Assembly (NCBI RefSeq): GCF_002813425.1
Contig: NZ_PHUL01000001.1
Location: 2,115,001 to 2,179,000 of the forward strand
Reading direction: 5' to 3'
Length of the DNA: 64,000 nt
Source of the DNA: Cellulophaga sp. RHA19
GTDB taxonomy: Bacteria > Bacteroidota > Bacteroidia > Flavobacteriales > Flavobacteriaceae
This document shows positions 45,266 through 54,435 of the stretch, one piece after another; within the stretch, counting starts at the first letter, position 1, and every line of letters begins with the position of its first letter. The position numbers were made by a program, and so were the translations under genes. The notes under the pieces were generated by a model that worked only from the letters and a program-made list of their open reading frames with translations, was not told the DNA's origin and did not search any database.

Positions 45266-46075
45266 ATGAAGTATTTAGCATTGGCCTTATTTTCTATTTT
45301 TATTGTTTCTTGTAAACAAGAGAAAAAACAAGCTCCAAAAGAAGAAGCAAAACAAGAAAAAACTTTAGAGGTAGAGGTAACAGCATACCCACAAGAGTTA
45401 CAAGAAGTTTTTAAAGCTCACGGAGGTTTGGATACTTGGAAAAGTATGAAAAGTTTAACTTTTGATATTCCAAAGCCAGATGCTAGAGAAACACATACAA
45501 TTAATTTACACACCAGAGAAGACAAGGTAGTTACTCCAAACCACACTATAGGTTTTTCTGATGAAAAAACGTGGTTGTTAGATGAAAATAAGGATTTTAA
45601 AGGCGATGCAGTATTTTACCATAACCTTATGTTTTATTTTTACGCAATGCCATTTGTTTTGGCAGATGACGGAATTATTTATGGAGAAACAGAACCTGTA
45701 GTATATGAAGGTAAAAGCTACCCAGGAGTTAAAATTAGTTACAATCCTGGTGTAGGGGCATCATATAAAGATTTGTATTTTATACATTTTGACCCAGATA
45801 CTAAGCAAATGGCTTGGTTGGGATATAGTGTTAGTTACAGAAGCGGAGAAGTTTCTAATAATTATAGTTGGATACATTATAACGATTGGCAAACAGTAAA
45901 TGGTTTAGTGTTACCAAAATCTATTAGCTGGCATAAAGCAGATGAAGGAGTTATAAAGGAGGTAAGAAATACAGTTCCTTTTGAAAATGTAACGGTAAGT
46001 AAAGAAGCTAAACCTGCGTCATTTTTTGCAAAACCTGAAGCCGCAGTTTTTGTTGAAGGTAAAGTGCAAGAGTAA
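45266..46075 (+). CDS. DUF6503-type lipoprotein
   Basis: A 269-residue protein with a lipoprotein signal (IVSC, Cys16) and a charged linker (KQEKKQAPKEEAKQEK) before a beta-rich domain (about 45-260). The content (HGGLDTWKSMKSLTFDI near the start and KQMAWLGYSVSYR later) matches a family of flavobacterial lipoproteins of unknown role, resembling lipid-binding LolA-like folds in pattern only. It stands alone, ending at a bidirectional terminator. No function is assigned. Confidence 0.75.
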   Translation: MKYLALALFSIFIVSCKQEKKQAPKEEAKQEKTLEVEVTAYPQELQEVFKAHGGLDTWKSMKSLTFDIPKPDARETHTINLHTREDKVVTPNHTIGFSDEKTWLLDENKDFKGDAVFYHNLMFYFYAMPFVLADDGIIYGETEPVVYEGKSYPGVKISYNPGVGASYKDLYFIHFDPDTKQMAWLGYSVSYRSGEVSNNYSWIHYNDWQTVNGLVLPKSISWHKADEGVIKEVRNTVPFENVTVSKEAKPASFFAKPEAAVFVEGKVQE

Positions 46076-46095
46076 TATACTCTAGCAACAAAATA

Positions 46096-46130
46096 AAAAG
46101 CCTCCAAAACAATAAGTTTTGGAGGCTTTT
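46096..46130. terminator. Bidirectional hairpin terminator
   Basis: AAAAGCCTCCAAAAC pairs with GTTTTGGAGGCTTTT around AATAA, between two convergent genes. T-runs appear on both strands. Confidence 0.9.
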
Positions 46131-46150
46131 AAGTTTAGTACTATAAACAG

Positions 46151-47446
46151 CTATTCTCCTCTGTTGTATTTACCCATATACCTTTTGTACAATTCGGTTT
46201 GGTGTGTTTCTAAAGACACGTCTCTACCATCTATAAAGGCTTTTTGTAACTTATTTGTACGCATTTCTAAAGCGTCACCTTCAGATATAAACAAGGTAGC
46301 ACTTTTGCCAACAGCTAATGTACCGTGAGTTTTATCAATACCTAAAATCTTTGCAGTATTACTCGTAATTAATTGTAAGGCTGCTTCTTTATCCATACCG
46401 TAAGCAACTGCATGACCTGCATAAAATGGCAAGTTTCTGTTCTGGAAATTAGCTTCGCCATTATTTTGTATACCTACAAGTAAGCCTTTATCTGTTAATA
46501 GCTTTGCCATTTTGTATGGTAAGTCATAATCATCATCATTGTTACTAGGTAAATTGTGCATAGCTCTAACTAAAACAGGAATATTATTCTCTTTTAAAAA
46601 GTCTGTTATTTTGTAAGCATTATAGCCACCAACTAAAACAACATTTTTAATCTTGTTTTCTTTTAGGGTAGTAATAGCATCAATAATTTCTTTTTCGCCA
46701 TCTGCATACACATACATTTTTTGCTCACCAGAAAAAAGGCCTTCCATAGCAGCAAATTCTTGATGAAATGGTTTTGCAGTAGTTTCATTGTATGCCTTTG
46801 CGTTAACTATAAAATCTACAATTGAATTAATATCTTTTTTATAAGTTTTGTTAGGCTGTAAACCTCTTGGCTCACCCATCCACCAACGACCTCTTCTGTA
46901 AGAACTTGGCCAATGTAAATGTATACCTTCATCTGTTTTTACAGCAGCGTCTTCCCAGTTCCAAGCATCTAATTGTACAACAGAAGATGTACCTGGTATA
47001 ACACCACCTCTAGGTGCTATTTGTGCCATAAGCACACCATTAGGACGCATACTTTCAATTACTTTAGATTCAGAATTGTAAGCAATTAAACTTCTTACGT
47101 GTGGTATCATTCCGCCAATTTCTGCTTGGTCATCACTAGCTCTAACGGCATCTACTTCTACTAATCCTAAAACGGTACAAGCAGCAATAAACCCAGGGTA
47201 TACGTGCTTGCCTTTAGCATCTATAACTTGCCCTTTACGAGCAATTTTCATTTTAGCATCTCCTACAAAGGTAATTTTACCACCTTCAAACATAATAAGA
47301 GAGTTTTCTATAACAGTACCATCTCCTAAATGTGCAACTGCACCTTCTATGGTAATAGCTTCTTTTTGTGGACTAGCAGGTGTTTGTTGCGCAAACCCAT
47401 TTGCTGTAAAGCAAAATACTAGCAGTATATATATAATTTTTTTCAT
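46151..47446 (-). CDS. Amidohydrolase-family protein lacking the metal-binding HxH motif (probable pseudoenzyme)
   Basis: A 431-residue secreted protein with a signal peptide ending near NGFAQ. The composite beta-sandwich typical of amidohydrolases is seen (VIDAKGKHVYPGFI at the N-terminal part; TLAVGKSATLFI near the end), but the HxH after PGFI is replaced by AACTV. The later His and Asp ligands are not evident either. It is 30 bp from the larger amidohydrolase gene and is probably cotranscribed with it. It may be a non-catalytic partner of that protein. Confidence 0.8.
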   Translation of the reverse strand: MKKIIYILLVFCFTANGFAQQTPASPQKEAITIEGAVAHLGDGTVIENSLIMFEGGKITFVGDAKMKIARKGQVIDAKGKHVYPGFIAACTVLGLVEVDAVRASDDQAEIGGMIPHVRSLIAYNSESKVIESMRPNGVLMAQIAPRGGVIPGTSSVVQLDAWNWEDAAVKTDEGIHLHWPSSYRRGRWWMGEPRGLQPNKTYKKDINSIVDFIVNAKAYNETTAKPFHQEFAAMEGLFSGEQKMYVYADGEKEIIDAITTLKENKIKNVVLVGGYNAYKITDFLKENNIPVLVRAMHNLPSNNDDDYDLPYKMAKLLTDKGLLVGIQNNGEANFQNRNLPFYAGHAVAYGMDKEAALQLITSNTAKILGIDKTHGTLAVGKSATLFISEGDALEMRTNKLQKAFIDGRDVSLETHQTELYKRYMGKYNRGE

Positions 47447-47476
47447 TTTTATTATTTTATATGTTGTCTATTAGAT

Positions 47477-50434
47477 TTACCACTCCGTATCCATAGTGTC
47501 ACAATGGAACTTAGGTTTTTGTTTCTTAATAGGCTTTTGCGTTGGTTTTCCACCTTCTTTTTCTTCAAGCATCATTGCAATAAGCTTGTTTCTTTCGTTT
47601 TTAATAGCCGCTCTTTGTTGTTTGTCTTTTTCTAAATCAAAATAAACAACACCTTCTATTAATGTTTTTTCTGCTTTTGCATAAACAGATAATGGGTGGT
47701 TGTTCCAAAGTACTAAATCTGCATCTTTACCTTCTTTAATACTACCTACGCGGTTGTCTAAGTGTAATAATTTGGCAGGATTAATTGTAACCATTTTCCA
47801 AGCTTCTAACTCGGTCATATCTCCGTACTTTACAGTTTTAGCAGCTTCTTGATTTAATCTTCTAGACATTTCTGCGTCATCACTATTAATAGCAACGGTA
47901 ATACCTTGACTTTGCATTATAGCAGCGTTATATGGTATAGCATCGTTAACTTCGTACTTATAAGCCCACCAGTCACTAAATGTAGATGCACCAGCTCCGT
48001 GTTCTTTCATTTTGTCAGCAACTTTATATCCTTCTAAAATATGCGTAAAAGTATTTACTCTAAAGTTAAACTTTTCTGCAACCTTCATTAACATATTAAT
48101 TTCTGATTGTACGTAAGAGTGACAACTAATAAAACGTTCTCCATTTATAATTTCGGCAATAACTTCCATTTCCTCATCATAACGATATGGTTGTCCGCTT
48201 TTCTTTTTTTCATCGTATTCCTTACCACGCTGAAAATAATCTATAAACATCTGCTCAACACCCATTCTAGTTTGTGGAAAACGAGAACGGCTACCCCAGT
48301 TACTTTGCTTTACATTTTCACCAAGCGCAAACTTTATGTACTTAGGAGAGTTGTCATAAATCATTTCATTTGCACTTTCTCCCCATTTTAATTTTAATAA
48401 GGCAGAACGTCCTCCAATTGGGTTTGCAGAACCGTGTAATAATTGAATAGATGTTACGCCACCAGCAAGGTTACGGTAAATATCTACGTCTTCATTATCT
48501 ACTACATCTTCCATTTTAACCTCTGCAGAAGAATTTTGCCCGCCTTCATTAATACTTAAACCAGCAATATGTGAATGCTCATCTATAATACCAGCAGTTA
48601 AGTGTTTGCCTGTAGCATCTACAACTGTAGCACCACCCGCACTTAAATTAGAACCAATTTTTACAATTTTACCTTTTTTAACAAGTACGTCTGTGTTTTT
48701 TAAAATACCAGCATCTTCACTTGTCCAAACCGTAGCATTTTTAAATAAAATGTTTTCTTGTTTAGGTTTAGTTGCGTAACCATAACCAACATTAGGGTAA
48801 GTTATAGGTAATAACTCTGGAGTATCATTATCCTTTTTAGTCTTATCTTTTTTGTCTACATCACCTGTTTTTGTAGCAATAAAAGTAGATTCTGATCCAT
48901 TTGGTAATACAAGCTTACCACTAATATTATCAGATGCAGGCGACACAACACCTGTCATTCTATATCTTTTTTCTCCTTCATTAGTAGTAAAAGCAAGATC
49001 TATCCAGTCTTCTTTATAAGAAAATTTAGATTTTATAGTTGTAGAATCTTGTTTTAAGGTTGCAGAAGGTTTATCAGCAGCACCTTTAATTTCTAACTTA
49101 TATGTAATACCATTTATAGCAAGGTTATACTTGCCACTAATATCTTTAACATCTTTGTTTGTAATTACATTTTTTTGACCTTGAATCCAGTTTTCATGAA
49201 GAGCAGTACTTTTATCAAAAATATCACCCGAAGTAATTAAAAAGTTAGCATAGCTACCTTTTTGTAAAGAACCTATTTGATTAGATTTTCCAAGTATTTG
49301 TGCAGGTACCGTTGTTAAAGCTTCTAGAGCTTTAGTTTTTGGTAAACCATAAGCTATAGCTCTTAATAATTTATCTTTAAAAGCCGCTGGCGACTTAAGA
49401 TCGTGAGTTGTAAAGGTAAATGGTACACCATTATCTGCTAATACTTTAGGGTTAGATGGTGCTTGGTTCCAACCTCTCATATCAGCCAAAGAAACATTGT
49501 CTGCTTGGTATGGGTTAGAAACATCGTAAGCTACAGGGAAATTTATAGGTAGAATGTAAGTGGCATTTGTTGCTTTAATGTCAGCAATGCTTTCGTACTC
49601 ATTACCACCAGCTAATATTACATATTGTATGTTATTAGCGTCTCCTATTTTATCAGCTCTTAGCGCGTGCCCTTTGTCTCCAGCTTCAAAAATTTGTACC
49701 AAACCTTTGTTCTTATTAAGAGCTTCTAAAGACAAATCTTTTGTGTCACTATTGCCGTTTGCATACCAAGCAGCATCAGAATACATTTGTCTTAATAAGG
49801 CCAAAGATCCCATTAACGAAGATGGGTAAGATTGATTTTTTACAGCACTTCTTGTTAAAGAAAAGTACTGAGCAGATCTGTCATCTAAAATACGGTCACT
49901 ATTAGTACCGTCATCATTTAACGTAACAAGTATACCAGTACCACGAGCAATACCATCTTGTATATGCGAGTTTACAACACCAAAGCCTGCTTTTTGGTAT
50001 TCAGCTGCTTTTTTAGCATCAAACTTAAAAACAGATAGCGCATTGTTTTCTGGCATAACGTGGTCATTCCAATAATAACCGTGTCTTGTAGCTTCATATT
50101 GTGTAGATCTTCCACCAGAGGCTTTTGGTTTAGCAATACCAAAATCCGAGTAAATATCAATAAAAGAAGGGTAAATAGATTTTCCTTTTAAATCTACAGT
50201 AACAGAATTTTTAGGAACAGTTACACTTTTGCCTACTTGTATAACTTTTCCGTTTTTAATAAGTAGTGTACCGTTTTCTACAATTTGTGTAGGAGTAACA
50301 AATATTTTTGCATTTGTAAAGGCGGTGTAATTGTTGTTTTTAGATTTTACACCAGTGTTTGTAGGGAAATAATCCTGTGCAAACACAGTAGCACTTGCCA
50401 AAAATAAGGCAAGCGATAGGAGTCGTATTCTCAT
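47477..50434 (-). CDS. Large secreted two-domain amidohydrolase
   Basis: A 985-residue protein with a signal peptide (ends near VFAQ). The N-terminal half (about 25-420) is amidohydrolase-like but lacks an HxH. A beta-rich insert covers about 430-550. The C-terminal half (about 575-960) is intact, with DEHSHI (HxH), SCHSYV, FTHILEGY and NSDDAE giving the metal ligands. So one catalytic and one degenerate domain are fused. The substrate is unknown, but imidazolonepropionase- or dipeptidase-like hydrolysis of a C-N bond is likely. It is followed by the smaller paralogue 30 bp downstream. Confidence 0.88.
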   Translation of the reverse strand: MRIRLLSLALFLASATVFAQDYFPTNTGVKSKNNNYTAFTNAKIFVTPTQIVENGTLLIKNGKVIQVGKSVTVPKNSVTVDLKGKSIYPSFIDIYSDFGIAKPKASGGRSTQYEATRHGYYWNDHVMPENNALSVFKFDAKKAAEYQKAGFGVVNSHIQDGIARGTGILVTLNDDGTNSDRILDDRSAQYFSLTRSAVKNQSYPSSLMGSLALLRQMYSDAAWYANGNSDTKDLSLEALNKNKGLVQIFEAGDKGHALRADKIGDANNIQYVILAGGNEYESIADIKATNATYILPINFPVAYDVSNPYQADNVSLADMRGWNQAPSNPKVLADNGVPFTFTTHDLKSPAAFKDKLLRAIAYGLPKTKALEALTTVPAQILGKSNQIGSLQKGSYANFLITSGDIFDKSTALHENWIQGQKNVITNKDVKDISGKYNLAINGITYKLEIKGAADKPSATLKQDSTTIKSKFSYKEDWIDLAFTTNEGEKRYRMTGVVSPASDNISGKLVLPNGSESTFIATKTGDVDKKDKTKKDNDTPELLPITYPNVGYGYATKPKQENILFKNATVWTSEDAGILKNTDVLVKKGKIVKIGSNLSAGGATVVDATGKHLTAGIIDEHSHIAGLSINEGGQNSSAEVKMEDVVDNEDVDIYRNLAGGVTSIQLLHGSANPIGGRSALLKLKWGESANEMIYDNSPKYIKFALGENVKQSNWGSRSRFPQTRMGVEQMFIDYFQRGKEYDEKKKSGQPYRYDEEMEVIAEIINGERFISCHSYVQSEINMLMKVAEKFNFRVNTFTHILEGYKVADKMKEHGAGASTFSDWWAYKYEVNDAIPYNAAIMQSQGITVAINSDDAEMSRRLNQEAAKTVKYGDMTELEAWKMVTINPAKLLHLDNRVGSIKEGKDADLVLWNNHPLSVYAKAEKTLIEGVVYFDLEKDKQQRAAIKNERNKLIAMMLEEKEGGKPTQKPIKKQKPKFHCDTMDTEW

Positions 50435-50569
50435 ATCGGTTTCTTTTTGAGTTGATTAGTAAATTAGTCTGTCTAAAGATATGTAAACAGGTATTTGAAA
50501 ATCGTAATAAAATGTTAAAATTACTGATAGTAAATGTGTAAATGCACCACTATAACAGAGGATTTCTAA

Positions 50570-51637
50570 TTATAAGGGATATTTTTGATGATAAGCCACG
50601 AGTAAAGTTACTACTCTACTATAGCTTTTCATTCCGTCTTTTTGGTTATTTGCTTTTAAAAAAGTACTGTACACAGATTTTAAAACTGGCTCCATTGGGT
50701 TTTCATAATTATCCCAAAAAGTACTTAGCTCTTGGTAATTTTTTTTAACTCCAACATTTAAATTAGCATATAATTCATCAAATAACTCGGGATTATTTCG
50801 CCTAATATCACTTAAACAATAACTAAGTGCATAAGAGTATGCAGCATATTTAAAGTACGTATCGTTGTTGTTAACAGTTACCAAATACCCAATAAAATTG
50901 GTTTCATTTTCTGCAGAATATCCAATTTGGTGACCAGCTTCATGGCCGGCAACTACAGGAAACCTATACAGAGGTATTTTGCCATTTACTTGAGCTTCAT
51001 TAGTAAACGGATTTAAATATCCGCCATAACCAGCATAGCTTAACCCGGTGCTAAATAATGACGTTTTTAAACTAGAAGTTTGGTAATTAAATAATGGGTA
51101 TGTTTTTTGTAACTCTTTGTATCTTATTGTGGTTAAATTGTAAATTTCGTCTTTACTATAAGGCATAACAACAGCTTTAGTGCTATCTTTTGTAATAGTC
51201 TTATGTATCGTATTTGTTTTTTCTATCAACCTATAAACAAAAGACTCTAGTTCTGGTAAAGAATGGCTCTCTTTAATTTGTAACGTTTTATATAAAGGTT
51301 CTCTGTAGTAATTTAATCCCCAACAAAAATGAAATGTAAAATAGGCTATAGACAATACTACCCCTACATTTCTTAAAAAAATGAGAGGTTTTTGCTTTAT
51401 ATATTTTCGTTTTGTGATAAGGTAATTAATGGTAAGTACAATAAGAATAGCGTATAAAATGTCGCCAACAGAAAAAGGAATCCACCCCAGTAAATATCTA
51501 AAAAACTTAGAAGTATATTGATAAATACCATTGCTATAATATTCTTCAATAAAAGTAGGGTAGTTAGCTAACCATTTTACCAATACTATTTGTAGCGGTA
51601 AAAATAGAACAATACCATTTTTTAGTTTAGACTTCAT
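50570..51637 (-). CDS. DUF3810-family membrane protein with HExxH metalloprotease motif
   Basis: A 355-residue protein with about three N-terminal membrane segments and a soluble C-terminal domain. GHEAGHQIGYSAENE contains HExxH (HEAGH), so a zinc peptidase role is likely. I start at the ATG 51635-51637; a TTG six codons earlier is also possible. It is divergent from pepD. Family members are not characterised well enough to name a substrate. Confidence 0.8.
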   Translation of the reverse strand: MKSKLKNGIVLFLPLQIVLVKWLANYPTFIEEYYSNGIYQYTSKFFRYLLGWIPFSVGDILYAILIVLTINYLITKRKYIKQKPLIFLRNVGVVLSIAYFTFHFCWGLNYYREPLYKTLQIKESHSLPELESFVYRLIEKTNTIHKTITKDSTKAVVMPYSKDEIYNLTTIRYKELQKTYPLFNYQTSSLKTSLFSTGLSYAGYGGYLNPFTNEAQVNGKIPLYRFPVVAGHEAGHQIGYSAENETNFIGYLVTVNNNDTYFKYAAYSYALSYCLSDIRRNNPELFDELYANLNVGVKKNYQELSTFWDNYENPMEPVLKSVYSTFLKANNQKDGMKSYSRVVTLLVAYHQKYPL

Positions 51638-51684
51638 TATATCAAAAATAAGCAATACAGGGCATAAAATCGTTTTCTATTATG

Positions 51685-51692
51685 TAATTTTG
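51685..51692 (+). promoter_or_regulatory. pepD promoter -7 box
   Basis: TAATTTTG matches TAnnTTTG, 21 nt before the pepD start. No clear -33 TTG is seen. Confidence 0.5.
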
Positions 51693-51713
51693 AAGCTTAG
51701 AAAATAAAACGAA

Positions 51714-53165
51714 ATGAGTAAAGATATAAGAGAGTTAGAACCAAAAGCAGTTTGGAACAAATTTGCAGATTTAAATGCAGTACCAAGACCTTCTAAAAAA
51801 GAAGAGCGTGTAATACAGTTTATGCTAGACTTTGGAGCTTCTTTACAATTGGAAACTTTAAAAGATGAGGTTGGTAATGTTATTATAAGAAAGCCAGCTA
51901 CTCCAGGTTTAGAAAACAAAAAAATGGTTACGTTGCAGTCTCATTTAGATATGGTACACCAAAAAAATAACGATACTGTTTTTGATTTTGATACTCAAGG
52001 AATACAAATGTATGTAGATGGTGACTGGGTTAGAGCTCAAGGAACTACTTTAGGTGCAGATAATGGTATGGGTGTTGCTGCAATTATGGCTTTGTTAGAA
52101 AGTACAAATATACCACACCCTGCTTTAGAGGCTTTGTTTACTATTGATGAAGAAACTGGTATGACAGGTGCAATGGGTTTAAAAGGAGGTGTTTTACAAG
52201 GCGATATTCTTTTAAATTTAGATACTGAAGAGGATGATGAAATTGATATAGGTTGTGCAGGAGGAGTAGATGTTACTGCTAGAAGAATTTATGAGTTAGA
52301 ACCAGTACAAGCTAATTTTACAGGTTACAAAGTAACGGTTAAAGGTTTAAGTGGCGGTCATAGTGGTATGGATATTCACCGTGGCTTAGGTAACGCTAAT
52401 AAAATAATGAATAGGTTACTTTACAACACAAGTTTAGCCACGGATTTGGCTATTTCTGAGATTGATGGTGGTAGTTTACGTAACGCTATACCAAGAGAAA
52501 GTAATGCTATTGTAGCTATAAAAGTAACAGATACATTTTTGACTAATTTTGAAGAGTGGGTTACTACAATAAAAGGTGAATTAAAAGTTACTGAGCCTAA
52601 CTTAACTATTACATTATCTGAGGTAGCATTGCCAGAAAATGTAATGGAGAAGGATGCACAGCATAAAATGCTACGTGGTTTATATGCAGCGCATAATGGA
52701 GTGTATGCTATGAGTGCTAGTATTGTAGATTTAGTAGAAACGTCTAATAATATAGCAAGAGTTATTGTTAAAGATGGTGCTGTTAAAATAGGTTGTTTAA
52801 CTAGATCTTCTGTTAACTCAGGCAAAATGGATTTAGCCAATGCCTTAAAGTCTGTTTTTGAATTAGCAGATTTTACAGTAGAGTTTAGTGGTGAATACCC
52901 AGGATGGAATCCTAATCCAGATTCTGCTATTTTAAAAGTATTAAGCGCACAGTATGAAACTGTTTTTGGAGCTAAAGCTAAAGTTGTGGCTTGCCACGCA
53001 GGTTTAGAATGTGGTATTTTAGGACAAAACTACCCAGATATGGATATGATTAGTTTTGGACCAACTATAAAAGGAGCGCACTCACCAGATGAACGTGTAA
53101 GTATTTCATCTGTACAAAAGTTTTGGAAATTTACTTTAGAGGTTTTAAAAAATAGTCCAGAATAA
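51714..53165 (+). CDS. pepD: Aminoacyl-histidine dipeptidase (M20 family)
   Basis: A 483-residue M20 metallopeptidase. Metal and catalytic motifs are LQSHLDMVHQ, GADNGMGVA, DEETGMTGAMGL and the C-terminal GPTIKGAHSPDERV. It cleaves dipeptides such as Xaa-His in the cytoplasm; no signal peptide is seen. It stands alone, ending at a 34-nt perfect palindromic terminator. Confidence 0.95.
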   Translation: MSKDIRELEPKAVWNKFADLNAVPRPSKKEERVIQFMLDFGASLQLETLKDEVGNVIIRKPATPGLENKKMVTLQSHLDMVHQKNNDTVFDFDTQGIQMYVDGDWVRAQGTTLGADNGMGVAAIMALLESTNIPHPALEALFTIDEETGMTGAMGLKGGVLQGDILLNLDTEEDDEIDIGCAGGVDVTARRIYELEPVQANFTGYKVTVKGLSGGHSGMDIHRGLGNANKIMNRLLYNTSLATDLAISEIDGGSLRNAIPRESNAIVAIKVTDTFLTNFEEWVTTIKGELKVTEPNLTITLSEVALPENVMEKDAQHKMLRGLYAAHNGVYAMSASIVDLVETSNNIARVIVKDGAVKIGCLTRSSVNSGKMDLANALKSVFELADFTVEFSGEYPGWNPNPDSAILKVLSAQYETVFGAKAKVVACHAGLECGILGQNYPDMDMISFGPTIKGAHSPDERVSISSVQKFWKFTLEVLKNSPE

Positions 53166-53185
53166 GAATATATAACTATAATATA

Positions 53186-53219
53186 AAAGCCCCATTTGGA
53201 AATTTCCAAATGGGGCTTT
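53186..53219. terminator. Perfect 34-nt palindromic terminator after pepD
   Basis: A 17-bp arm starting AAAGCCCCATTTGG is exactly complementary to the second half. It has A/T runs at both ends and separates pepD from the convergent GH5 gene. Confidence 0.85.
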
Positions 53220-53245
53220 ATAGTAAACTTCATTTTTTACCCTAA

Positions 53246-54310
53246 TTAGAACTTAGGATTTTTTTCTATTAATTCTGTTCGTACTAATTTTCCAGATTCA
53301 GTTACTTGGTCTAAACTCCAATTACCATTTCCACTAGCTCCAGGAGTTAATGCAGCAGATTTCTCGTTTTTATCTGCAATAGACCAGTTACACCATGATA
53401 TTTTGTTATCATCTAAAAATTTCCACCATGTTTTACTTTCTGCAGAGTCTACATAACCATCTCCAGTATATTGTGTTGTTCCGTATTCTGTAACAAAAAT
53501 AGCCAAGTCATTATCTATAGCTTGCTTAGCAACATCTCTAAGATATTGTTTGTGACTTGCAGCATAATAGTGTAATGTATAGGCAACGTTATCATCATTA
53601 ATTTCGTTACCAATTACTTCATCTACACGTTGAGACCATACTCTTGTTCCACATATTACAATGTTATCTGGATCATATTTTCTAATCTCTTTAATAACAG
53701 CTTCGTGGTATGGTTTAAGTGTGTTATTCCAAGAAACACCATCTAAAGGTTCGTTATAAATTTCGTAAATAATGTTTGGCGCGTTACCATATTTTTGAGC
53801 AACTTCTGCAAAGAATTTTTTAGCCTCGTTTAAGTGATCTTCTGCGTGGTGACTATGCCAATCTACAATTACATAAATACCTTGTTCTATAGCAGCGTCA
53901 ATTACTGTAAATACTTTAGCTTTTTCTCTTTCAGGGTTACTAAGATAACCATCGTTATCTTCTACAGCCATAGCTGCTCTAACAATAGTAGCGTTCCAGT
54001 CATTTTTTAACCAAGAAACAGTACCTTTTGTGTAGTATTGAGGCATCCATTGGCTCCAAAATAAAGACATTCCACGTAATTGAATAGGTTTGTCGTTTTT
54101 GTTTACAATTTTACTGCCTTTAACGCTTAATTGTCCGTAAGCATCTACAACTGTTTTTGCTCTTGCGCTACTTGTTTCTTCTTCGTCTGTAGTCTCTTCT
54201 TGTGTATCGTTACCATTAATTATATCTGATAAGTCGCTGGACGAGTTGTCACAGGACAAAAAAGATAGTATAAATGCTAATAATACTGTTTTTAATGCAA
54301 TTGTTTTCAT
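53246..54310 (-). CDS. GH5-family endoglucanase-like lipoprotein
   Basis: A 354-residue protein with a lipoprotein signal (FLSC, Cys20) and an acidic Ser/Thr/Glu linker (about 21-50). The (beta/alpha)8 catalytic domain starts at LSVKGSKIVNKNDKPIQLRG and has acid/base Glu187 in YNEP and nucleophile Glu275 in VTEYGTT. The overall pattern is closest to subfamily GH5_2 endo-beta-1,4-glucanases. It probably acts on beta-glucan outside the cell. The gene is solitary, with a 10-bp inverted repeat 40 nt upstream. The substrate is inferred. Confidence 0.92.
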   Translation of the reverse strand: MKTIALKTVLLAFILSFLSCDNSSSDLSDIINGNDTQEETTDEEETSSARAKTVVDAYGQLSVKGSKIVNKNDKPIQLRGMSLFWSQWMPQYYTKGTVSWLKNDWNATIVRAAMAVEDNDGYLSNPEREKAKVFTVIDAAIEQGIYVIVDWHSHHAEDHLNEAKKFFAEVAQKYGNAPNIIYEIYNEPLDGVSWNNTLKPYHEAVIKEIRKYDPDNIVICGTRVWSQRVDEVIGNEINDDNVAYTLHYYAASHKQYLRDVAKQAIDNDLAIFVTEYGTTQYTGDGYVDSAESKTWWKFLDDNKISWCNWSIADKNEKSAALTPGASGNGNWSLDQVTESGKLVRTELIEKNPKF

Positions 54311-54349
54311 AGTAAAGTTATTAAATTAAAGGTTATATGGGGAGAATTA

Positions 54350-54373
54350 ATTTGTAGTAAATGTACTACAAAT
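54350..54373. promoter_or_regulatory. 10-bp inverted repeat upstream of the GH5 gene, possible operator
   Basis: ATTTGTAGTA (54350-54359) and TACTACAAAT (54364-54373) are perfect reverse complements separated by AATG. It lies 39 nt before the GH5 start codon and next to the terminator at 54374. Confidence 0.45.
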
Positions 54374-54400
54374 AAAAAGGACCGCCAAACGCGATCCTTT
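54374..54400 (-). terminator. Hairpin terminator of the nrnA-gldI-PPIase operon
   Basis: On the minus strand AAAGGATCGC pairs with GCGGTCCTTT (one G-U) around a 5-nt loop, followed by a T-rich tail. It lies 36 nt after the PPIase stop. Confidence 0.75.
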
Positions 54401-54435
54401 AATTTAATGGTAAATTTTGTTAAGAGAATTCTACT

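Noticed and set aside
52421..52840. 139-residue minus-strand frame inside pepD.
   Set aside because: It lies within the conserved M20 coding region on the opposite strand and has no matching features.
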